The notes under the pieces are model-generated. The model did not search any database, was not told where the DNA came from, and saw only the letters and a list, made by a program, of their open reading frames with translations. A stretch of 62,000 nt of DNA from Lineus longissimus. Taxonomy: Eukaryota; Nemertea; Pilidiophora; Heteronemertea; Lineidae. Both the position numbers and the translations under genes were made by a program. Of the stretch, positions 35,201 to 47,200 are shown piece after piece. Every line of letters starts with the position of its first letter. Within the stretch, counting starts at the first letter, position 1. Where the stretch lies: positions 5,285,001-5,347,000 of the forward strand of contig NC_088308.1 in NCBI RefSeq assembly GCF_910592395.1, given 5' to 3'.

Positions 35201-38200
35201 TATGAGAAATGAATATATATACCATAAAATATTCAGCACTCCATTCTTTAAAAAAACAGCACTTCAGCACTTCAGCGCAGCACTTCAGCACTGAGCATTG
35301 CCGCTTTGAATTCCAACCCCCTTGAAAAATTGTACATCAAGTGAAAATCGGAATTATGTTCATCTGATTTTCTCATCCAGCAGTGAGATCCCCCACCAAG
35401 CACGAACAAACACACTGTCTCATGACAAAAAAGGCAGAAAGGTTGGATGACTTTTCTGCAATTTGGATGCTTTTACGCGAACGTTTGGTTTAGGTCGTTT
35501 TTCTACATCAAAGAAAGGTCAATACTGTGTCTACCGATTAATGTCTGGATGTGAGGCCGAGCGTGCCACAAAATGGCTTTAAAACGGCGATGCCGTTAAA
35601 TATTCAGCACTCTATTATTGTGAGTGTCAGGTCAGATTCCTCATGAAAGGTGCGCAGGCATGAGAACACGTTTGTACCGGCCGGGGACATTCAAACCCAT
35701 GGCAAATTGCCTTCGAGAAGCCGTTTGTACGACCGTTTCCATGCAGTTTATTGAGTTTGGTCATATGGTGATAACATGCACTAATCATGCACAAATGAAT
35801 GCATTTCGTGTCAATTCGTACAAAAGCCTCATAATAACGAGATTCTGTATTCGAAAATGAAAACTTGACTTCGAAAATCAAACTTGACTTCGAAATTCAA
35901 AACTCAATTTCGAAATATAAAACGCTGGCTTCTGTGCAGTGGAGGCTATTTTTCGATTTTAAAATGACCTTAACATTTTTCCATCCTGAAAATCATGCAT
36001 CCTGATAGAAAATCTAGGGACGACCAATTAAGTATATTGATTAACGCATAAATCTCTTCTATCCTACGCTGCACTCTATAAATAATTGCTTGAATCAGTT
36101 ATGAGCGATAATCTACTATCAGGGAGATAAATATTTCATTCGCGCAATCTGAGCCAAGTGCTAATGAGGATATTGATAGATGCCGGGGCGAGGATGAATA
36201 AGTGTTCAGTATATAAAGGTCCGTGGTACGGGTGAACTCTTGGACCTATAGCTGTTAGAAAGCATGATACCTCATAGTCAGCAGACCTTATATGTGGCTT
36301 TCAGTAAATATCATTCCGCCTTTTTATCATGAGGCCATCCTGAAGTATGCGACGGCAAGCGTTCTTACGTAAATGCGATGTTAGCTAGACCGCGTTGGAA
36401 AAGCGATTGGACACGATATCCTCCGGTGATCAGCTTGTTTTCAGACATCTCCTAATCACACGCGATCCATCAAATGACGCGATTAACAACACAAGACTCG
36501 CTTCATCCGATGCTAAAATTGGCCAGCTCTCAAATAAAACGTCACTCTCCCCTACATTGGCCTCCAGACGCCAGTTTCTAACGTGATCTCATCAACGAAA
36601 GCAATAACCGGTCTCAACAGGCTTCCATAAACCTCAAGCAAGTTCCCCTTGTCACGGAAGAACATCTTAAATTTCTTTATATTAGTCCGATCGGTATAAA
36701 CGCTAGTTATGTACAATATTTTATAATGAAAAGACGAAGTCGTGCGGCCGAGTGTGTCAGAGGGCTTCGCTCTGCATTCCATTTTTTAAAGAGCTGGTCG
36801 ACTTTTCGACAAATCCTTGACGCACACTTTGCTCTTGTGGGATTGGCATGAAATGGCATATGCTCAGTTTAATATTGGTAACCGAAGATGTGATCGAATG
36901 CCCCAGTTCTTACGGTATCTGCCCATTCCGCCTTAACCTTATTCGCCTTATCCAATTTTGCCTTCTCCCATTTAGCCTTCTCCTAACTTGCCTTTTCTCA
37001 ATTCGCCTTCTACGATTTCGCCATCGTCTTATCTCGCCTTTGTTCCAATTGGCCTTCTTCCTAACTCGCCTTCCTCTCATCTTGCCTCATCCTAGTTTGC
37101 CTTTTCTTATTTCGCCTTTGTCCTATTCTGCTTTGGTTCCATCCTGCCTTATCTCATCTTGCCTTTTCTTGATTGACCTTTATGTCAATTCGCCTTCTTC
37201 CCGTTTTGCCTTCTCCCGTTTCGCCATATCTCACCTCGCCTTTTATCAATCCAAAAGTTGGTTTTGGAGATACATGTAAGCTTACATGTAGATGGTTCAG
37301 AAGTTATGAAGATTTGAAAATATTGGTAATTAAGCAACAGCCTTGGGTAGGGTACCAAAACATAATTCGTGGAAACACTCTTATATGAAAGATTGGCCCC
37401 ACAAACATGGGTAAAACATGGGTAAAAGAGACAAAAGTCTTTTGTAATATGGTATGTAATGTAATATGACTATTATGGCTGAGAAGTTATCTACACTTGT
37501 AATTTTGGCAATGTCCACCGGGTTTTGGTTGCGGGTACCCCCGAATGGACCCTAGAAGCCCTTCAACACTGTTGAAGACACTTTCATATGAAAGATTGAC
37601 TCAACAAACATGGGTAAAGACACCAAGTTTGTTGCAAAGTAGGAAGAAGGCGAAATGGGAAGAAGGCGAAATAATACAAAGGCGGGGCGGGTAAAGGCGA
37701 GATAGGATGAAGGCGAATTAGGACAAAGGTAAATTAGGACAAGGTGAAATAGGAGAAGGCAGATTAAGACAATGGCAAACTGAGACGAAGGCAAGAATGG
37801 ATAAGGCAACTTGTGATAAGGCAAGATAAAACAGAGGCAAAATAGCATAAGGCGAAAAATGAAAAGGCGAAAAAAGACAAAGGCGAGATAGAATAAGGCG
37901 GATTAGGAAGAGGCAAAATTGGAAAAGGCGAAATAGGAGAAGGCGAAATGTATATTTTTTAAAGGCAAAATGGGAAAAGGCGAAAAAAGACAAGGCGAAA
38001 TGGGCATGAACCGTTCTTACCATCCCCGAGATGGGTATGTGCGCGGCATGGTCTCACTGCATGCGGGCCCCTCGAGCTCGATTGACCATGTAGCACGGCG
38101 CGCCCGGAGTGTCTCAATGCCAGGCCAGGTCTCTACACAGACTATCTTGAATTATCCATGACATGATGCTATAGTGGACCAGAAGTGAGGAATACCCCGG

Positions 38201-41200
38201 GAAGATGCTTGATTGATTCGGAGATGGGTCGTTGAGTTATGATGAAAATGAGTTCATTTGAGGTTGTCAATTGGGGTAAGGTTAATCATGTAATATATTG
38301 GTTCGACGTTCTTCACATTTTACTTTAAAGTTGCGTCTATTTCAGCATGTATGGCCTTACAGGGGTATACTTGGTAGTAAAAAGCGTGCATTTACAATCG
38401 TATAAACATGTAGTTCTTTTAATACGTCATGTTTCAATCATGTGGAAGGAGTAGCACTTCGGCACCATGTCTAGCTTTAGGTACCCTTAGTCTTAATTAA
38501 TCTTGGTTAAATGGATCTCTCTTTTCCAGACAACTAAGAATGCTCTGGTAACCAAGGAGTCATCCATTACTAGGGCCGTTGCTAAGGACGCTGTGCCTAA
38601 GGGAATTGTAAACAAGGCAAGCAATGAAAAGGAGGAGAAAGACCTTCCTTCGATTGATACGAAGGTCAGAATGATGATTTATAAAAGGCTTCTTGCGTCA
38701 CTAAAACATTCTGCTCAGCTTCAGCCATTTTATAAACTTACATATTACGCTTTTCAATTTCAATCGCTTTCTAATGAAAAGTTAGATTTATCCATTTGTT
38801 TCTTTACAATCTCTATTCCAATTTCATAACTTGTGCTCTTTGCCTTTTATGGACTAACTTAGTCTATGATGACGTTCTCGCTATTTCAAGATGAATTTAA
38901 CCTTTATCGTTGCCGCCTTAGCATTCTTTTAACACCCATTACTTCCCATACCATATTGTAATGGGATGGTCTGAAAGATATTGATCTTCTATATACATGT
39001 AAACCCGTAATAATCTATACTAATTGCTTTTTTATCAAGCAAGCATGCTGACGTCATTCTAATCACCCCGAGCTTATTTCCTTATTGACATGACGGGCAT
39101 CGATGCTATAGCTTGATAAATATTTATTGAAAAAGTAAGCTCTCTGAGAATATATGTACAATATTTTTTTAAGGCTTTTACGTTCTTCGTTCAGGCATAA
39201 ATGATATCACTAATGTGTCACTAATGAGATATTAGAAAATTCTTAATCAGAAAATGCTAGTTTTTTCATCATTTCTCTCCAGCAATCACGGATACATGTC
39301 GTACGTGTGACTTCGTTTCTCGGTTTCTACAGAGTGAAGACTTAATATGTGACAAAATATCGACGTGTTGCGACTACATGTATTTTGGAACATCCTGTAA
39401 GACCAAATGAGGCTGCTTTGATTTCTTTACATGCCTTATACACGTCAAAATTATCATGAATGAGACACTCACGTACCGTGTGCAAAAATGTCACTTGCGT
39501 TACTTTCCTATTTATAGGACAACACGGAATATTAATATTGTTACCGGACTCTTTGATGTTCGGTACCTGGCAGATTGTACTTTGTTATTTGACTAACAAA
39601 TCCTTTGAGTCGTCTGTCGTATGTTAGCTGAATGCAGCCACAACCTACATATATTTTACCAATACTGTGAACTGTAACTTTTCCGCTCCGAGATCTGTTG
39701 ACAACGCTCGAAAATATCTTTACAAATAAAAAAATCACGATTTTTATTCTGCCGGATTATAAAATTTCTGTCGGTTTTTCCAATCCAAAAAATACTCTTT
39801 CGCGATGTTTATTTTCGTGAATCACAACTTTTCGTGAAAGTAGCGAAAATAAAACGTCAACAAATATTGTTCAGTTTACAATATGCCTTTGGCTTTCACT
39901 GCATCAAGTATAAATCATGATGTTGTCCTTTATAATCATTGCGTGACAGTCAATTCTGACATGAAGAGTATGATTTCATGATTTGAAAAAGGTCTTTTAA
40001 GAAGAGAATGATTTTGGTGTGATTTTAAATTGATTTGTGTCAATAGATTATCAGGATATAGTCTGGTCTTCTCATAAGTGGATTTAACATAGTTGTAATA
40101 GGTGCGATTTCAACAGCGACTGGAATGCCACAATTTTCATCTTTCGACGATGGGACGATGAGATTAATCGTAGGCGTGGTGGATGGACGACTTCCCTGTT
40201 GGTCTTAGATAGTCGGATGATGTGTGAAAGGATATGAAAAACTCCAAAACGACTATAACGTTAAAAGTGAGTTCAGATGATAAAAAAATTACCTAAGGAT
40301 AAGGAAACTTCCAAAAAACGCTGACTGCATACTTAGTGGATAACGAAAATACAGTGGTTGTAAGTTTAGAGAAGCCAACATCAAAATGGGTTTAGGCACA
40401 AAATCGATGCTAACACGATGCGATGACAACCCGCGAGACGAGTATCTCTTTGGGAATGGTTTTGATACTGACGGACAACCGTTGAGGCTTTGGGCAAGAG
40501 AAAGCTTTGATTCTCCGTTTGACTTCCTCAAGGTAAGGCGACTGATTAAGGTAAAGTGGTAGACTTATACATGTAGCCCCAGTACAATTATAGCCCCAAC
40601 AGTGTAGGCCTACATGGTGTAGTGAACAGCTGGAAGTACGCAATAATGCGCACTGGCAATAATGGTACCAGGGCGTCTCCCAACTTGCCTTACATGTACA
40701 AGTTCTTTATTGGTGTCGCATACTGCCCTGGATCAGAAAAATGTAGGCTCAGCTAAAGGGATATCTTAATTTCGCGTTGAAAATTCCATAGGTTTTGTGA
40801 GTACCAAGCTACATGTATAGTGGTATGCACGTTGGTAACAAAAGCATACATGTCGGACGTAAAATGCCCCTCTGAGGCTGGAGAGAGTGGTATGATGTGG
40901 GCGTTATCTCATCTAGGGTTGCACTCTGTTCAATGGGGCGTAAGTGGAACTCGCGAAGAAGCTCTGACAGCGAAGCCAACATTTTATCAATCGAAATATT
41001 CTTACGTGTGACAAAAATATACTTGACATTCACATGCCTGTGAATAGCTTCAGCCACTTATCAATCCTGTGCAAGCACTTCCAACCTCTCGTCCAAATTG
41101 CCATTCGGATACTCAACTGATTGAATGTACAAACGTACATCGTCTATGTTTCCTCGGATGCAGATAAAGCACGACACTATAAATGTATAAACAGCAGCCT

Positions 41201-44200
41201 TTATTGGCGGGAGAGAGGATATTTGCCAAAGAAAACATGAAACTTGTACATGTAGATACATTTTTTAATGATTTTTTTACTTATATGTATATAAATTACT
41301 GGTTGGGTAATCATTGCATTTTATCTCTTTGTCACAGCAATATCTTCTCTGTGTACGCGAGTCGGGTATAAACTAGTGTTTTTTGTCAAGCTTCGCTTCT
41401 TGTTGCTTTGGTAATATGGTATCTTGTAACTAAATGGCTTTAAACAAGCCAACAATAAATATGTATTACCACTCTTGATATTCCGTCTAGCCATATGAAA
41501 CAACGATATCGGAATACGAAATCTCCAAGCTGTTCCTTCTCATAAGAATGTAAAAGGGCATCATATACATTCATAGTTTGTCAGTCTGTATATCTCCACG
41601 GATGCAGAACACAGTGTAGTAAAGCTTGCATCCTTGTATCTCTGAGCAAGGCATATAGCAGGCAAAATATGGATAAAAAAGAGCACTTGGTTAACCCAAT
41701 CATGTATAATTGTCGTGTTCTGTCACTTCCATTGATCCTCCGACTGCGCGGGTCCTTCGTGTCGTGTGGCAGCTGACAGATCACCTCTGAGGCATATGCT
41801 CCGGAGGTGATCTGTTAGACGATCCCTTGATAGAATTCACATAATTATACAGTCGTCTTTTGATTGTATTCTATATTCAAGGGATCATCTCCAACCTGCT
41901 TGATGCCATGATTGAGTCTGATGGAATATTTGCACCTGCATGTCGTGGGCAGCACACTCCAGGAGCTGTGGTATTGGCCTCGTCTCTCCTCCTAAGAAGA
42001 GGAAGATGAATATGATGTCGAAATTGGATACTGCATCGTAGTCTTCTAGAGATGAAGAGGGCACTAGCTATTTCCCTGTCAAATTTCGTCTGTTTTCAAA
42101 ACTTCTAACATCATTAAGATCGATACAACGTTTATGCCAGACCTCAGGTTGCAAAAACTGCTTATCGGTGCAATCATTCGGCGTCCTTTCAACTGATATT
42201 TGATTTACTCGCCTGACAGCCCTTCAATTTAAATCACTCGAGACCAATATCCTTTCTAACAAATGACCGGGCTCATTTGATCAAAACAAGTTTTATATAT
42301 CCTCAGCTCAATACGATGCTTTTCAGCACTTAATCTGTAAATTGAATATGTGGTATGTTTTTTCGATAAAGCGATAAATCAAGATGCAATGTACTCTAAT
42401 CTCCTAGACCAGTGACAGCAGTCGCCAGAATCGAAGAAATGAATAATGAGTTAATTTTTTTCAACTTATAACATCTTGACACTAATTGCAAGATAGAAAA
42501 AAATCAGGGTTTTGAGTCTGGCAATTTTACTTTATGGGACATTATAGCGTCACTCATGAGCACCATCTGGACGATTTTGTTCGTCTCGTAGTATTCATTC
42601 AGGCTTCAGTGCGTGTTTTGCTGTGGCAGATCAGTTCATCAAGTTTGCTCCAGAAATTTGTATTCTACAAATGTAGGCTAACTACGGTGTTCGCTTAATC
42701 CACTCTCTGACCTTTTAGAATTTTTTTCTTTTCGATTTAATCGGGGAATATGTAGCACTTTTGGGGGATTGATTCATATGTCCTTGCCCTGAACTAGATT
42801 TGGAAACTATTTACATGTAAGCGAAACGGATTTAAAAAGGAGCGATCTCTTGGAGCATCCACCGCTGGTCATGCTGCGAACGAGTCAAAATTCAAACTTG
42901 CTCGTTCGTTATCGGTAAGACGGTCTCATTTGATATTCATAGACTGATGACTTCAATCTATTCTCCCGCTAAGCTTCTTTCGCTTCAGTACAAATTCTCA
43001 TTGCTCAGCTTTGGGACAAACCCAATCTAATTCAACCAATTAAGAAACTTCATCAACATTCATCATAAAATGACAGCACGAAAATTAGGGATGTTTCCGC
43101 CGGGTCTCTTCGCAAACAACTGCGGCACGCAATGTCGCTGAGAAAATGAGTACGTGCTGGCCGCTGAACCAAAATACATTCCTGAGCGTATATCTTGGGA
43201 TCATGGCTAGGGTTTACTGATGGTACATACTCTGATTCTGTTTACTGATTGAGGTAGTTTATCATACGCTCATTGCTTTAGTTTCGGCTCTTAAGTGATT
43301 GTTTCATGTAGCTTCTCGTGTCTTTCCGGAGGCGATGACATACGCGTATTCGCGAGGCCTTCGGTTAGATATATCAGCCAGAAGATGACCGCTTGGATCA
43401 GTGACTTGTCGCGTGGGCAATCATTCCTATCGTGTTGGCAATCAACACTGGCTTTCCCTTCACTGCTCCATTCTTCAACTCACCTGCCCCTAGAGTCTTG
43501 GCCGATAAATCATGAGGTATTATCTATCAGGTGGAAGAAGACAAAGTGGCATATCACGCATAGCAATCATAACAGTAGTCGGACTAAATGGTGTTCTCCA
43601 TCAAATAGACTCCGGGGGTTGCCAGTCAGCCAGAAGCATGCGGCCGCGGCTCCTTCACCGCAGGTATCTAAACACTTTCTTTATCAATTCCCCGAGAAAC
43701 CTTCTGATACTCCAGGGACAAATCCATCATAAGTGAATGTCTGATCTGTGGAACGACAGGTTAGCAATCACATAACCTTCTCCCATACTCGCGACTCTAT
43801 TCGCGATCTGAGGAATATCTTCGGGCCAAGGTCAAATCAATAGGAGCGCTGATCAATACTGATAAGCAATCACCTGGTGAATCTTTCATTAACTTCCATG
43901 TGAATAGCAATCACTCGCTGGGGATTGTCCTGCCAGTCTCTGGAAGGTGGGCGTGTATTGTCATCAGAGATGCGTGAGAAATATGTGCTTCCAGTTTGAA
44001 AAAGGGGAGGGACCGTTCATTTAGTGCGTCGTAACAAGGGGGGGGGGGCTGTAAATCTCAGCTCCATTGGTGTACGCGTAAAGCGTAAAGCGTACAGATG
44101 GAGGGGATTTGACTGTTATTTGGAGAAACGAAATTGCTCCGTAACGTGTCGCTATAAGTATGAAACAGAATTCAGGTTATGTTATGACAGTTTATTGATT

Positions 44201-47200
44201 TAGAACGTTCTTAAATAACGTTCGCATTTATGTTTTTGTCATGCTGAACGATGCCATCAACTTTGCCATGACTACAAACAGCATGTGTCGACTGGGGATC
44301 ATTTTGCTTACGTTACGCATACGCAAGTGGAGGTCCGGATTCTATAGTATACGCATGTGTCATGGGGAGGTATATACTGAAAAATCAGGAATCTGTGCGT
44401 ACTTAAATAATGAATAATCCCTATAAACGAATCCATCATTTTGGAATGTCAGATTTGTGATACGTCACGTCAGCCATTATGGCATATTAGCGCTCTCGTG
44501 TCCGTATATACCATGGACAACTCAAGGCGGCCCTGTAAAGCCCAAGGTCAAATCGATTCATGTACACTGGGCTCGTTCATCATCGATAGTATACTCAATC
44601 AGTAATCATACGTGCTCAATCATGATCACGTCAATACAGTCAGTCACCTGGTGCATCTCTAATTTGGCTTCCTTTTATAGAAATCATTCGGCAAAGATTC
44701 TCATGTAATGTTTCCGTTGGGTAGGATCATCTACATGTAGTTGATAGTTGCTCTTTAGAAGACGTGATATCAATAAGAAATTGCATTGTGTATTGTGTAT
44801 TTCATAACTCACTTCACGTAGCACTTTTCCAATCGCGATCCAATCCGTTCAACATCAAAGAATTTCGACTGCCGCGATAAGAACATCTGTCCCTTAGGAA
44901 ATGTAGTGTCGTCAGACTCAAAGACGACTCGATCATCTTAACGGCTTTCAGAATGTACGATAGTGGCTCCTGCAACTGCATCTAAAGCACTGACTTTGAA
45001 TTTGTGGCTACGAATTGTTAGGCAAGTTTCGCCACCCTTACAAACGAAGAAGTACAAAATACGGGGGTCAATGTAAAGGTATTTTATAGTGGAAGAGTGT
45101 TAAGGATTTTCCTTGATTTCCTGTGCTAGTACAGTTGGCTATAGCATGATAGCTGATTTGCGTGTGTCGCGTCAAGAATCGCGCTTGAATAGACGACATG
45201 AGGACCTTCATGCCACGGTCTGCCTATTAGGGTTGCGCATCGTACCTTCGTACCACGGCCGTCGTAAGGATTGCAAAATCGTCCTAATGCCAGCCAGTAC
45301 CAAATTCTGTGAGTATATAGTATGGCAGCTTCTACAACATTTAAGTATTTACCCAATTACGGTCTGTGCCAAAGTCCTGTCTGTTTGCTAAGAAAATATT
45401 GTTGCAACAAGGCGTATACACACTTTGCTTGCCATTACATGCTGATGTGTTGCATTCGTTTGCTTTTACATAGATAAGGCGACACAATCGATCTAAAGTC
45501 TTATTGTCAAGGAAACATCAGAATATTCAGACGACATATGTACAGCCGTTTTAGTTTACATGTCACGTGATGATAAGCAACCATCCACTTTTCGATGTAG
45601 GATATATTTCACACAGACAACACGACACCGCTGATTGGCAAAAGGTCAGGGATCAAAACAATCAATGACATCGAAGATATACAGAGCTCAACATAGCAAA
45701 TACTGATGCGATCAATGTCATGATGTTTTTATTTCTAATGTCATATTATTTACAGTAAATAATCTATCACCACTGATCTTATAATAATGTTCTTATAAAC
45801 AATCAATGGCATCTAAAGACTTGTAGTTATTGCTCGTAAATGCGATATCTGCTTCTAATAAGCTTACATATCCTTGATCTGCCTTCGCGGCACGCAATAA
45901 AGATAACGATGGTTTTGCGGCCGTGCGTTAAAGGAGATAGTGGAGCTTTGAACAAACGGGCCGAGTTAATTTCTACAATTTTCATAGCACGTATGGATCT
46001 CATAATCATCTTTGTCTTTATTCTAGTTGTAGATGTTCCGATTCCATCTTGTCGTAATGTTTACAACAATTAACTACAACACAGCTTTCATAAAGTTTGC
46101 ATCAAGAAGTTCTGATCTGTTACCGTCTTTGCCTCGGTGTATCTTTCATTAGAAGATGGCATATCTTTCCATAATGTCAGAGGTCAAAACAATTAAGGAA
46201 AACATACCATGGTATGTACAGATCTATGACTTAGCCAGACTGTACCATCCACTGTTAACTTAATTGCGCATATTTATCCTCTAGTCACGGAATGTGTCAT
46301 GCTGTTGGTGTCAGCATCAGGTGAAGTGAGGAAGGAGATTGGAGATAAATTTGCAACAGTGGTGTTTGGTGTATCGTGTTGGTTAAGTACCAGAGTGTAA
46401 CATGGGCGTCTGGTGTCTCGTGATGCGTTTGAATTCCTAGCCCAGGGAATCAGGTTTTCTAAAATCGGGGAGGAGCTGCTGGTACTCCGTTCGAATATAG
46501 GCGATGCATCACATCCACAATGTCACAATCCAGCTGCTGCATTGCTTCGTATTCGCAATTCATCATGACCATGCCAATGCATTGGTTATGCATTGTGCTT
46601 CAATTCTAAAATTCTCCTCCAGGTGGGATACCGACGCGCAATATATATATAGCTGTTTATTTCGTAAGTACATGGAATTCGTGGTGCATATACAAAGGTA
46701 GTGCACGGTGCAAGAAAAACAAATACACAAGAAATAACCCATTTAAGGGCCTAAATTACTTACAAGTACATAGTTGTTTACAACATATACAGTATTGCTA
46801 CCTACCACAAATCACCCGATACACAATAAACTAATTATGTCAGTAATTTCCTCTCGATTTAAGATCTCATTGCCCGTATCCATCGTACCAAGTAACTCCG
46901 AGATGTGAACCCCCTCCGTTTAAGCAATTCAACTTGAGCATAAGGAACCAGCTGCTTTTGCATTAGATCCTGAACCTTCCTATCGCAACCATATTTGTGA
47001 CACAGATGAGTGAAAGTATTCCCAAAAGAGGACCGGCTACCATTAAGAGTGAGCATTAGACATTTCTGAATGACGATGCATCGGCATCTACGTGCGTGTT
47101 TATTTTTCTTCATGTCACTAAAGACATCAGCACGAGAGGACAGTGGCTATCGAATGGCAAAGAAATCGCAACAGAAATCTCACTCAAAAGCTACCTTTGA

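Noticed and set aside
36848-38023. Open frames of about 100-143 codons on both strands
   Set aside because: They are translations of the 15-bp minisatellite arrays.
43295-43732. 145-codon open frame, plus strand
   Set aside because: No domain, signal peptide or splice signals; composition like its surroundings.
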